A stretch of 64,000 nt of DNA from Macropodus opercularis (GCA_030770545.1 JAUCMP010000028.1:14899501-14963500), one strand, 5' to 3'. Positions 41,001 through 51,390 are shown, counted from the stretch's first letter. The notes: generated by a model from the letters alone, not told the origin. Made by a program: numbers and translations.

Positions 41001-43641
41001 CATAACGGCTGGGTGTGTGAGTTGACGTGGTGCCCTGCTAGATGAGTGTGAGACACGTGGCTTGAAGAAGACGATGTTTTCACTACAGTATTTATAGATT
41101 ATAGTCTTGTGTGTGAATCTCAGTTTAGCAACTATGTCGCCGCAGATTGACATTCGTGCTCATGGTGCAGCACGGCCTGTGATTTACGAGCAACACTAGG
41201 TAACTGTAGTTAACTAAACACTGCCGTGTAGAGTAATGATTGTTTGGCCGACGGTCAGCTGTCGCTCCCTTCCCCTCTGTGTGGGGAGTCGTTTTCGTAG
41301 CATAGGTGTTGATGGCTCTTCTTTTCAGCATCTCTAGGAACCTTCTAGCAGCAGGGGGTCACTGGGGAAGCTGCTGCCTGAAGACGATATGGTAAACGGG
41401 TGATTTTACAAGGAACGTGACGGAATTGCGTCTCGTCCAATCCCAGCTCATTTCTTCAGTCCAAGTACAGCCCTGAGTTTAATTCGCTTTGTTTGTGACG
41501 TCTAATTTGCACGTGGGCCAAACCTTTGTTGCTCTTTGTCCTCAACACATGACCTGTGATCCCAACAAGGTAAAACAGCACGTAAAGCAAAATTACTCGT
41601 CACCACCAACTTTAACCACCAAACCTGTGCCGTCCTCCAAAACAACGCTTAATCACCAAATCCAGTCAGAGGCATTTATAAACCGCAGAGCTTTTACTGG
41701 AAGTAAGAGGAACTAACGAGATCCCTGCCCACAGTACCATGGCCATGCACAGGGAAGCAGCAGAAAGGTCTATTTTATCTCATTTTCTTGTTAGTTTGTG
41801 ACTTAAAGTAGGCTCTTTAGTTTATCCACTGCTGCTTCGTATCATTATCTGTGTCAAGTATAGTAATTATCTAACAAATGTATAAAAGTGGCTCTTTAAT
41901 TAAATGCCATGGGCTGTAGAAGATGGAGATAAATTATTTATACTGCTTTGATGAGAAGCAGCTCGCTGAGGAGTTAGCAGCCACTTGTTTTTTGGAATTG
42001 AAAGGGGTTTCACTGAAACTTTTCCAGGGGGTGTTTGGGGAAAAGTAAAGTTAAATTGGAACAGCTGCCTTTAGGACGACTGCCGTCATCCAGGTCCTCA
42101 TTCAGAGAGGTCTTGATGCAGCGATGCACAATTCTAGGTGTCAAGTTAATTTTGGTGTGGGTGCTTGGAACTCGGCTTGCTAATTAGAACAGCGCTGGTT
42201 CGCCTTGAGTGCATTTTGTCCATTTTACTGGAGAGCAGGATTGAAATGCAAACATCCGTCCTCACCAAGCGGCAGAGCAAAGAAATCCCAAAAAGCTTTA
42301 ACGGTAACGAAGCGTAACTGAGCAGAATTAACAAATGACACCAAGGAAGCAGCATCAGATAAGAATTTCTTATTATTCCAATAAAAAATACATTCATACA
42401 GAAATATAACAATTTTGCAAAACAATTTCAAATAAAAATTTCATAAAGCATAAACATAATTTTACAAAATTTGTATTTTTTATACAAAAATTCAGTTGAG
42501 AACAAAGAGCTGTGTGTGAGAAAGACAGAGTCAGAGTAGTGAGATGAAAATGAAGATGGAAAGCATAAAAGATGTGAAACAAAAGGCTACATCAAGGCTC
42601 AATTACCACTCAAACTGTGTTTTCACCCAGTGATCTCCTCGCTCTAGCGACACCCTGCCAGCACTTCCACAACTATCACAGCAAACCGATCCTCGAGCAG
42701 ATTGGAAATCCAGACGCTGTTTGGGGGCGACGCGCTTTCGAATTCTTTCTCCAGATGAGAGCTCCCATGCAGTCACCCGCCCACCCTCGTTGCTATGCTT
42801 TTCATAATACTGTTGCAGCTTGGCTAAAACAACTCGTTCTCCAGACAGGTCAATAACCAACCTACACAGTCAGCAGTCTGTGACAGATTCCATGCCAACA
42901 AAGCCTTTAGCAATTCATTACTGGGCGGCAGGACAAGGCGAGGCCTGTCCAACTGCAGCCTGTTAATTACAATAAATCTTTAGCTTTTTCTTCAGTCACA
43001 CTGGAGATATGGGGAGTCAGATGGGGGGGGGTTCACGAAGGTGGTCTGTCTAACATAGCCTGGTTGTTCTGTACCGTGGAGCTGCGTGGGATGGACTCGT
43101 GTAAATACTACACAGTAGTCAACATCTTTAATTAATGGATTTAAGTGCTCAAAACAACATAACCTGATCTTATTTACACGTTCTGACTCCATTTAGTGTG
43201 ATACATACGAAACAAACAGGTTGTACTGACAGAGGAAAATGTACATTTACATCTAAACAACACAATTAACTGTCAAATCAAACGAATAGAGTTCGAGCGC
43301 GAGTCTATTTGTAATTGAGCCTGGACAAAGCTCGTCAAATCACCCATACAACAAATGTGACGACCCGAGGACCTCCGCTACCTTCAGGGCTGAGTCACTT
43401 GCATAAGGCACCATTTAGGTCAACAGTGCATTATTAGATAGAAAAAGAAAGTAGAAAAAAGTCTAAATTAGTCCTCAAGGCATAGGATGAATGGAAAATG
43501 TAGCAAGCAGTGGTGAGATCTCCAGCCAAATGAGGAAACACCAATGAAGGAAACCGCTGTTGTAAGTTGTAAAAAGAGAAAATCATCAAGGCTTTATGTA
43601 CAATATTGTAACATTTAACTGTTCGCATTTTTAGCTGCACT

Positions 43642-43647
43642 TTTATT
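43642..43647 (-). terminator. Candidate polyadenylation signal of klf6
   Basis: TTTATT on the plus strand gives AATAAA on the klf6 transcript strand, 959 nt after the stop codon. It is the first canonical hexamer I see downstream of the gene. Confidence 0.5.
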
Positions 43648-43964
43648 GAAACTATTTGCAGTCCTGATTACAGTGGGAACAGGAAATGAACAAACCCTAG
43701 AACCATGCAACACCTGTCTATGATACTGAAGTTATAGTATAGTTGTGTTATACCTCTAAGCACACAGCTTATACAATTCGACTACAAATGATCTTTGTAG
43801 CTTGTAAAAAAATAAACCAGGCTACAGAACACATTGCACATTTAGTAGCTGCACCAAAATCACTAAAATCAGCTCCTGTCATACGATGACCAGAAAGGGG
43901 TGGACACAGTTTTGACCCCTGGGGCCACACACCAGAAAACCTCAGGTCTCGAAAGCTTCAGAGA

Positions 43965-43985
43965 CCCCCCCCCCCCCCCCCCCCC
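43965..43985. repeat. Homopolymer C21 in the inferred klf6 3' UTR
   Basis: Twenty-one consecutive C on the plus strand give a G run on the klf6 transcript strand. The exact length may be unreliable, as with any sequenced homopolymer. Confidence 0.9.
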
Positions 43986-44605
43986 TCTGTTTGGGTGCCA
44001 GACAAAAAGGCAGGAGCTTCCTCACAGCGTCACTAAGGAAACACAAGCAGCATGTTTCCCACCTTCAGCAACATTGGTACCGGCCCCGCGCCATCCGCCA
44101 TCGATCGGCCCCTTCCGCCGCGTTTTCTTTCCAGGGGACCAGTAACCAATCACAGACATTCACGGTGCACGCATGCTTACCTCAGACAGTTTTGTAAAGT
44201 ACCAGTGTATCTGCTCTCCAGGAGCTGGCCCCAAAACATCATGCACCACACATACACAACATTCACTCTCTGTTTGTCTTTTTTGTGTGTTGTACGTCCT
44301 TCTCTAATCCAAAACAAAAAACTAACAAAAAACAAAAGAAAACTAAAAGTCTTCCCAATTCATCAATTTGTCCTCATTGCAACAGACAACCTTCAAAGCG
44401 CCTTTCTCCAAAGAGAGGTCCCGGAGGCACTGGGATTCAGGTGCAAAACGGCATGCTTTGGCTGCAGCACACTCCCGCCACTTTGCTCTGGGACAGTTCA
44501 ACCAAGAGGATGGTCGGGAGATCGTGGTTTTTTCTCCTTTTAAAAAACATTAAAAAAAACAAAAAAACCCCACAACATCATGTTTGGATGGGGCTCGCCC
44601 CTCCT

Positions 44606-44657
44606 CTAGATGTGCCTCTTCATGTGAAGAGCCAGATGGTCAGACCTGGAGAAACAT
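44606..44657 (-). CDS. klf6: klf6 coding exon 4 (end of zinc finger 3 and stop)
   Basis: This short last coding exon of 52 nt follows a CCCCAG acceptor. It encodes [16 protein letters not shown] and the stop TAG at 44606-44608. It completes finger 3 with H280 and H284. Human KLF6 ends in Leu at the final position and human KLF7 in Ile, so the terminal Ile is KLF7-like. The rest of the protein is KLF6. Confidence 0.94.
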
Positions 44658-47600
44658 CTGGGGACAGAGCAGAGAGACGAAGTCAGTGAGTGGACAGAGC
44701 TTCAGTGGGGGGGGGGAGGGTTGTCCCCTGATCAGCATCACAGAAAACATCCTAGCAAATGTGCTGAACGTAACCTCTTCACTGTCTGCTCCAAAAAACA
44801 TTCATTTCAGTGCAGTTTTAATGGTAAAGGAGTTAAAGCAACAAGTAAAGGGTTAATTAAAGGCCTTTGTGTGTATCTTTTTAAAATCAACAAATACTTT
44901 GTGACACTGGTGTTTTAAAGCTGACACATTTACATAATCACTCTGTAAATGAATTTTGTTATGAGAAACTCATTTTGTCTGTGGGGCATTTCGTACTCTA
45001 TTGTCCACGATGCACCGCGGCTGCTTAGAAGCTGCCGCGTGACAACGTATTTCCAAATTTGGATGCATGGCTGTCTCACTTCAGCGTGACGACACAGAGG
45101 AAGCTTGTGCGTTTCAGAATTAAGGTTTCTCCGCCATTAGGCAACGGCTCAACATATGCAAATCACACATCAGTTAGTTGAAGGTTGTGTCAGGAACTAT
45201 TATCGATTTTCTTACTAAGTATTTAGTATCTTCTAGTATCATCGCATAGATCAAACATATTTGCATACGAGCACCTGCTCTACTTATCGGACTGGCTCTG
45301 TGTGTCACAATTTGGAAAATGCAAGTCAAGCACATCCCGTCAGTGAACGTGCACAGCGGAAATGCATTCCTCCGAGTCTTCTTATCACGACCGGTGACGT
45401 GCAGACAGATGTCCTGGCTCACCTGTCACAGTGACTGCATTTAAATGGCTTTGCCCCAGTGTGCTTCCTGAAGTGTCTGGTTAATTCGTCACTTCGTGCA
45501 AAACGCCACTCGCAGCCCTCCCATGAACACCTGTAGGGTTTCTCACCTGTGGAACAAACCAGAATGACATGATTAATTGAGTTCAAGCTCAGAACGAAAC
45601 GCACACAAAGGGGAGGCAGCTTTTCCTTCCCAGGCCGCCGCTGGTCAGCTACGCACTGTTGTCATGTAAATGCATTCAAATCAGTCACCCCAGGGCCGGG
45701 GCCTGATGTCACAAGTGCTGACAAGCCACTCGAGAATCAAATTGCACAGAACCTACTGGATCGGCTCTTACGCAACCTGAAACACGCCTACAACAGCAAC
45801 CCAGCCATTTGAATAGATATGCAAGTAGATTTGTTAACAAAAAGGAAAAAAAAACACTAAACTTAAAAAATAAAAGCAGAGAGGCCTTCCCACTCCCTGA
45901 CCCCGGGCTCCCTGCCCATTCACCCTTTCCCATGGTGAAACTCAATCTGTTTTGAAGTGCTTTCATCTCCCATGTGCAACCCCCTCCCTCTCCCTGGCTC
46001 AGTCACATTCCAGATAGATTAGGTCACAGTTTAGGTATCCAGCCATGCAGAGCTAATACTCACAGAGCTCCAGCTGAAGACATCATGCAATGCAGGCCCT
46101 TAATTACATTACACAATGGATGGACAATTCCATTACGGTGCGAAGCTCTATTAATAGCGCTTCCATCCATCACTCAACAAAAATGGAGATGTTTTAAGTG
46201 TGAAACAGTAAACCTTCTCATCCGTGCTGTGTTTGCGTTGTCGGTACGGCAGCGTTAACTCACCTGTATGAGTACGCTGGTGTGCTTTCAGGTGCGAGCT
46301 CTTCGTGTAAACCTTGCGGCACCCGTTGAAGTGACATCTGTGTACTCGCCTCCTGCCATCTAGAGACGCGTCCCCACAGACAAGTCCGGTCTTTCCCAAA
46401 GTCTTCGCCACCCCGTTGTTCCTGCTCTTGACTGGTGAGTGCAACTCATGCGCCGCAACCCAGCCATTTGTCACACTGCCGGGCTCTGAGTTGGCCTCCG
46501 GAGAGGAGGGGGGTGTGCTAATGATGGAGGGGCTAAAAGGTCCGGAGCCAACTAAGACGGAGCCCAGAGGGTTGGAGGTAAAGCTGTGCATGGGTGAGAG
46601 CTCCTCAGAACTGTCTGAAGCCTCGCTGCTGGCATCTGAAGTCACACTGTTGCTGTCCAAGATTTGGCTGTCCTGATTGTCCTCGTCGGGGGCCGGGGGC
46701 AGTTTTGGGTCAGACTCGGCCTTGGCTTTGTCCCCACAGGCCAAGATCAGCTTGCTCCAGAGGTCCTCCTGGCCTTCAAACTTGAGGTCAGATGTGGAGA
46801 CGTAAGGCTCGCTCTGCAGATAACGCTCCAACTCCAAGCACGTCTGGTTGAACGGAAGCACACACAGAGAAGAAATGAATTACAGCAGCACGTGTTGAAG
46901 AGACGAGCTCGAGCTGCATCCGTTTGGGGAATCCTTGTAAATGATGCATGCGCACATTCCCTCAAAATGTTCTCTGCGGTACAATATTTGTTGATCGCTT
47001 ACAGCTGAACATTTCTGCTTTCTGCGCTCTTATCTTTACTGTGCACACGTTCCAGCTGCAACTATTATTGATTAATCAGTTACACAAAAATGAATAATTG
47101 AGTCTGCTTTGGGGCGAAAAGCAACAATTTAACGTCCCTACTGTAGGACAGGATATTTAACGCCACTGCTTTAGACTCTGGGAAGCTGTGACAGTTCAAA
47201 TAATCAGCAGATCCACTGATGAAATATCAAAAACACTTCGCTTGCTAACAGCTGATTGTAAAGATTGCAGCAAAACAACAAACAGAAAATACATATGACA
47301 AACGTAATGGTCTAAACTCAGTCTCCCAGATATTCTCGTGATAAGCACCAAGCATCCGCCACCTCAGCTTCATGTGATTATACGCCACTCTCAAACGCAT
47401 TGTCGTCTGAGCTCCCAAATGACTCGCTGAACAAATTCCTTTTAAAGTCCATTTAAGGAAGCCACGCAGCTTCGCAGCCTCCCCCCTCCTCTGCGAGATG
47501 AGCAATTCAGCTGCTTCTCCTCATGCAATTCTTCTCACACGCAATCACATCCTTCCTTGGTGTCAGCCACTCAAGCGCTTGCCCCCAGAGACACACTTTA

Positions 47601-48566
47601 CTTTAGAGAATCTTAAAGCATAAAATCAGGCTGTTGATGGGAACGTGCTCTGAGATCAGCTTTGACAGAGCACGTGCTGCAGCACATTTCTGTACTCGCG
47701 AAAAGAGGAACTGTAGAAGGCTGACATTTGACATGTCCTGTTAGGTAAAGGGGGGGGTCTGCGTGCGTTTCCTCCCACAGACCAGAGCACTTATGTTGGC
47801 TGGAGACTCTGAATTGCCCGTGGTGCCTGTCTCTACATGCGGCCCTGTGATGGAGGGTTCACCCCGCCTCTCGCCCGACTGACAGCTGGGACGGGCTCCA
47901 GCACGATGACTGAACGGTGCAAGACGAGTGAGCAAACGAGCGGGGCTTCAAATCTCAAATGGGTGGGACGCGGTGTAAATCTGTGACACGTGGTTAGAAA
48001 TGAATAAAAGTACATCTTTAATAAAGCACCAACACAATTCACCACCAGCTGACACTAAGCCAACGCCGCATCCGAGTTTGAACGCTGGAGTGACAGGCCG
48101 CTTCCTCCAGCGACCGCGGATGCTCGAGCGGCGAGGTCGCTCGGTGTCGTGCCCCCAGGGCTGCAGCGGAGCGGTGACAGCGCCGGGAGCTTCGGCTCGC
48201 ACCGCCCCTGCGCTGTGCAGAGACGAAACAAAACAAACCCACTTCAGGACGAAACCGAGGTCCGGTCAACGTCGGGCACCGTGCACGCGCCGCGAGCCCG
48301 CGCTTACAGCGGTTTTGACGGGATGCCTGTGAGTTGCGCTCGTCGCTCGATGCGGTGTAATATATCTAAGCGTAGGATATAAAGTATGACACGTTCTCGG
48401 CTCCGCTTGGCCTCAGCCGCTCTAAGCCCTGCACTTGGTAACAGCTGGTAGTAGAGATATTCACCTGCTGCCAGTACTCCTCCAGTGACGGCAAGGCCGA
48501 GAAGTAGCCCGTGTCGTGAACTATTTGAAGTTCCTGAAAGATGCTGCACATGGGGAGGACATCCAT
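44606..48566 (-). CDS. klf6: Krueppel-like factor 6 (zinc-finger transcription factor), four coding exons
   Basis: The spliced reading frame (48465-48566, 46264-46843, 45423-45546, 44606-44657) totals 858 nt, which is 285 residues plus TAG. Human KLF6 has 283. Residues 1-47 form the KLF6/7 N-terminal domain (starts [14 protein letters not shown], then [13 protein letters not shown]). Residues 98-118 are serine/acid-rich, and TPPSSPE lies at 144-150. Basic RRR at 198-200 precedes three C2H2 fingers: C204/C209/H222/H226, C234/C239/H252/H256 and C264/C267/H280/H284. KLF6 proteins are nuclear and bind GC/CACCC boxes to activate or repress growth, injury-response and differentiation genes. All introns are GT-AG and the phases agree. 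The start ATG has A at -3 and G at +4, with an in-frame TGA 48-51 nt upstream. The middle region matches KLF6 rather than KLF7, although the last residue is Ile as in KLF7. Whether this is klf6a or klf6b is not determined. Confidence 0.96.
44658..45422 (-). other. klf6: klf6 intron 3
   Basis: This intron of 765 bp runs from GTGAGC to CCCCAG. It has a G run on the plus strand at 44707-44716 (C run in the transcript) close to the acceptor. Nothing else was recognised. Confidence 0.92.
45423..45546 (-). CDS. klf6: klf6 coding exon 3 (zinc finger 2 and start of finger 3)
   Basis: The exon follows a TTCCACAG acceptor and encodes [20 protein letters not shown] and onward through the [10 protein letters not shown] linker to CDR. 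It ends in GACAG|GTGAGC. Its 124-nt length takes the phase from 1 to 0 plus 2 nt, so the Arg before Cys270 is split. The DNA-reading helix of finger 2 (RSDELTRH) is the standard KLF/Sp form. No residue needed for zinc binding is missing. Confidence 0.95.
45547..46263 (-). other. klf6: klf6 intron 2
   Basis: This phase-1 intron of 717 bp runs from GTGAGT to TTCCACAG. No repeat or open frame of note was recognised in it. Confidence 0.92.
46264..46843 (-). CDS. klf6: klf6 coding exon 2 (residues 35-228, middle region and first zinc finger)
   Basis: The exon opens after a CCAG acceptor with [10 protein letters not shown] and closes at ACAG|GTGAGT, splitting the Gly of the HTGEKP linker after its first base. 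It carries the acidic and serine-rich activation region, the TPPSSPE motif, the basic stretch before the fingers and finger 1 (CHFNGC to HQRTH). Open reading frame on both sides of the splice sites is intron read-through. The human family produces truncated splice forms from within this exon. I did not identify equivalent cryptic sites here. Confidence 0.95.
46844..48464 (-). other. klf6: klf6 intron 1
   Basis: This intron of 1,621 bp is bounded by GTGAAT and CCAG. It holds a SINE-like fish repeat at 47762-47930 and, at about 47050-47100, a short AT-rich stretch with GATTAATC that resembles another degenerate dispersed fish repeat. Its 5' third lies in the CpG-rich block. No other exon is seen in it. 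Confidence 0.9.
47762..47930 (+). mobile_element. SINE-like dispersed fish repeat in klf6 intron 1
   Basis: The plus strand carries landmarks of a very common teleost dispersed repeat in order: TTCCTCCCACAG, GACTCTGAATTGCCCGT, GCGGCCCTGTGATGGA, CACCCCGCCTCTCGCCC and GACAGCTGGGACGGGCTCCA. It is truncated relative to the usual form, and the GGATGGATGG tail is missing. It lies antisense to klf6. The identification rests on remembered consensus landmarks, not on a search. Confidence 0.65.
48465..48566 (-). CDS. klf6: klf6 coding exon 1 (residues 1-34)
   Basis: This exon encodes 34 residues from MDVLPM to EEYWQQ. It ends in a CAG|GTGAAT donor in phase 0. The first ATG is at 48564-48566 in a strong context, and the frame is closed upstream by TGA at 48615-48617. 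The codon at 48600-48602 is GTG, so a longer N-terminus from an upstream ATG is not available. KLF6 and KLF7 share this short, hydrophobic first exon, which contributes to the activation domain. Confidence 0.95.
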
Positions 48567-48780
48567 TTTCCCAGAAATAAAAAAAAGCCCGTTTAGCCGC
48601 ACTTCAGTGTGATCTCAGGCAGGAAAAGCAAGTGACACGAATAAAAGCGATCCCCGCGGTGCAGCCGGAGAGGCGGGTGTGTTCAGCGGCGGCAGGAGAC
48701 GAGCGTCCGTCCGTCAGCAGCCCCCTTCACGTCCTCTTGCGTTCGCAGTATTTGCAAACAACGCGGACTGGACAGGGAAC
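48567..48780 (-). other. klf6: klf6 5' leader (transcription start not fixed)
   Basis: The stretch upstream of the klf6 start codon is CpG-rich and pyrimidine-rich. I find no ATG on the transcript strand between 48567 and about 48980, so the leader carries no upstream ATG-initiated reading frame wherever transcription starts. The upper boundary is a guess, placed just downstream of the GC-rich block at 48810-48850. Confidence 0.45.
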
Positions 48781-48789
48781 AACTGCGCT

Positions 48790-49015
48790 CCGCAAACTTC
48801 CCTATTCAAACCCCGACGCCCGCCCCTTCCCTCGCCCCCCCCCTCCCCTCACACGCAGCACGATTACGCCTGGTGCGCCCGAGCCAATCAGAAGCCAGCA
48901 GCGCGGGGGATTGAAAATGATATCACGACCGACCAATCGCGGCTTCTTTTCGCGCGTTTGACTCCCACTTCCCCGCCGCTCATTGGCCGGCTATTTATAG
49001 ACTCGTATATAACGG
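48790..49015 (-). promoter_or_regulatory. klf6 core promoter region, CpG island with three CCAAT motifs
   Basis: CCAAT motifs lie at 48884-48888 and 48933-48937 (plus orientation) and 48982-48986 (minus orientation), 49 bp apart at each step. A C-rich block at 48810-48850 gives GC/CACCC-type boxes on the klf6 strand, sites that Sp/KLF proteins typically bind. TATA-like elements sit at 48992-48999 (TATAAATA, minus strand) and 49006-49012 (TATATAA, plus strand). CpG density is high by eye from about 48050 to 49150. CCAAT motifs are NF-Y sites in general. Direction and start sites are inferred. Confidence 0.6.
49006..49012 (+). promoter_or_regulatory. TATA-like element pointing away from klf6
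   Basis: TATATAA on the plus strand is preceded within 125 bp by two forward CCAAT motifs and one inverted one. This is the order expected of a promoter firing rightward with a start near 49035-49045. It could serve a divergent non-coding transcript, but no exon or open frame of note follows. Confidence 0.3.
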
Positions 49016-50033
49016 CGGTGCGCTCTCTGCAGCCCGCTGTGTGCTGAGCGTTCTGTGCGGGCTGCGCCTTTCGCCGCTGACGGCGCCTGTGAGCCGAAAC
49101 CGCGTCTGTTTACGCGCGTAACCTTGACACGACTACTTGCAACATTCTTATTAAAGCGGCGACTACGTAACTGTGACTGTGGCGACACCGAAAGTTCCCT
49201 TCAGTCGACGCGCATCTCGGGACGGGCTGACTAATGGTCGCTCTTTCCCCCATAGTTGCGCTTCTCCTGCTCCGTCTCTTTCGGCCGCAGAGCTGTGGCC
49301 TGAGTTTCCACTGCGCCGTCGCTGACCCAGTGAAACCGCTTGTTTCCTTTGCTTGTTGCTGTTCTTTGCTCTAGTAGAGGCAGATCACCTCCCACCCTGA
49401 GCCTGGTTTGGGCCATTTCTTACATTTCAACTTCTTTTTTTCATATCCATATCCTTTTGTTTCCCTAAACGGCATTTGTTGGGTTGCTGTATTTTTATGT
49501 CCTTTTTTAAAATATCACATTCAAAGTGCCTTGTGAGGACGTCTGTTATGAATATTGTGTTTTTGTTATCAGCACACACATGACTTTAGAGGAAAAATTA
49601 CTTATTACTTCTCACTGAATACATTAAACATCTTCAGCTGGTTGAAATACACAAGATCAAACTGGGTCATATACTGTAGCTCCATAGTTAGAGCAGTTTG
49701 ATTTGCACTTTAAAGAGCATGTAGCACAATCAGCGTTCCTCCGAAGCTCCCCAAAGTTAAATAATTAGTTTTCCCCGCTTTATTTATAATGATACATTAA
49801 GTATGTCCTCGCACAGTATACTAACACCGAATCAATGAAAGAAAAGTGCAGGAATAACCAGAATAACTAATGCAGGTGTGCTACTGTATTTTATTAAAAC
49901 TTTTAATCTATGTATTAAACAAAGATCTATGTATATCGTTGTGTTTTCTGTATACGTCTAAATGCTGTGGTCTTATCTTTGTGTTGTGTTAGATGTTAAC
50001 CTTGCAATTGCCTTTTTTTGTGACGCTTGTCAA

Positions 50034-50073
50034 ATGAATTGGCACCATACAGTATAAATAAACTGAATTGAAC
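50034..50073 (+). repeat. 3' tail fragment of a dispersed fish repeat
   Basis: GAATTGGCACCATACAGTAT then AAATAAACTGAATTGAAC resembles the same tail family as the one near 61.8 kb. Confidence 0.45.
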
Positions 50074-51299
50074 ATTGGAATCTGTTGAGTTTTTATCACA
50101 CTGTTGTCAAGGTTGAAATGCAATCAAGCACCAACATTTCATTTGATTGATCTTAAATTATTCATACAAATAAACGCAGGAAAACGTTGTACTCTTGTTA
50201 AATATCTAACTTTAGAGTCAGGTGTTGGCCAACCGCTTCTTCTCGTGAGCTAGTCCTCATTCCAGTTGCATTCCATCGCATGTCTGCCTCTGAGTCCACA
50301 TCATTCCATCTCATCTGTGTCATTTCCACTTTGAAGACGTCACTGTGTGCCACAGCGATGTCTCTTCTCCTAAACATTCAGTGGCACAGCAACCTGGCAG
50401 GCCGTGGCTCGACGTGATAAACATGATTTCAAAACAGAAGCCGCACTGTCTTCGGACTGGCAGTGTTTTCCTGTTACCAGCTTGAGTAGACAACTGAGCA
50501 TCCTTTGTGCTGCTCTCGGCTGTGAGGCCATATTTGTCACCCATAGCATCTGATTCAGTCATATGGTGATGGGATGCCTAGTGAAGCCTGGAGCGGGCCT
50601 CTGTAGCCCTGCAAAGGAATTCCAGTTTGCTTTTATGTTTCTAATGGGGCTGTTTATTATCTCCCTACAGAATTCAGTGGACACTTTGATTGGAGGAGTC
50701 TCAGTGTCCATTAGACAGCGTTGCTAAAACGTTTGTCACCACACGTAACAAAGTACAGGTCTTATCGCTGCACGGGAATATGCCCACACATTACTCATGC
50801 ATATCTGAAGCTGCCACGCCTGCATTGTATGTGTCTGACGACTAGACCAGTCGGTGTCATTGAACCATTACTGGGCAGCTTCACAGTAATCACTACCTTC
50901 AGAAGACTTCTTTAGATGAAGCATTTAGAGAATGCACAGTGTCCTGCATGGTAGCTTTTATCTGGGAAGACCAGGTCTGCAGCTTTATCATCGTTACGCA
51001 ATTCCAGCCCAGTCAGTAGCCACAGGAAAGGGCAATTACACAATGACCCACTTTAATGCATCACTGTCAACCCAATCAGTGAATTGTTCTAAAGGCTTTT
51101 TCAGGGTAAGAAAGTAACCGGGTTACCCAGGTTACTTTTTTTCCCATAACGTCCTTAGGCACAGAGATCAATGCTGTTCCTGTTTTCATCACGATAAGTC
51201 TAATTGTTTAATTGAGCAAGTAGAGCTGAAATGTTTGGGTGATTAATCTGACAATAACAAGAAAGCCTCTGGATATTCTGACTGGCATTTTGAGACAAA

Positions 51300-51390
51300 A
51301 TTCTCACTTGTTTATGTTTTAGATCAATAAAGAAGATAATCAACAGTTTAAATGATGATGAAATATTTGACAATTGCAGCTTTAATTAGA
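51300..51390. repeat. Possible degenerate dispersed repeat
   Basis: AAGATAATCAACAGTTTAAA and ACAATTGCAGCTTTAAT resemble the ATAATCGACAG...TTAGTTGCAGC end of a common fish repeat. Divergence is high and the call is weak. Confidence 0.25.

Larger units (their letters stand above)
25801..43619. other. Long non-coding stretch downstream of klf6, no gene recognised
   Basis: About 17.8 kb lie between the LINE remnant and the klf6 3' end without a recognisable exon, RNA gene or autonomous element. Microsatellites are listed separately. A-rich DNA lies at 31,730-32,090. Intergenic enhancers are plausible but unproven. Confidence 0.6.
43620..44605 (-). other. klf6: Probable klf6 3' untranslated region
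   Basis: About 1 kb follows the stop codon without a coding signal. The first good poly(A) signal on the transcript strand is AATAAA at 43642-43647, which would place cleavage near 43620. The transcript strand is U-rich just after the stop (opposite the A-rich 44535-44575 and 44310-44345). It contains a 21-nt G run opposite 43965-43985. The end is inferred from the hexamer only, and alternative ends further left, such as ATTAAA at 43127-43132, are possible. Confidence 0.5.

Noticed and set aside
46151..46861. Uninterrupted 236-codon frame as a single-exon gene
   Set aside because: Its ends are intron read-through. Splice sites at 46843 and 46264 and the flanking exons define the real exon 2 of klf6.
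44606..48566. Assignment to klf7 because of the shared N-terminus and terminal Ile
   Set aside because: The middle region ([42 protein letters not shown]) follows KLF6 and lacks the KLF7-specific segments.
48366..48602. N-terminal extension of klf6 beginning upstream of 48566
   Set aside because: The codon at 48600-48602 is GTG, the family starts at MDVLP, and a TGA closes the frame at 48615-48617.
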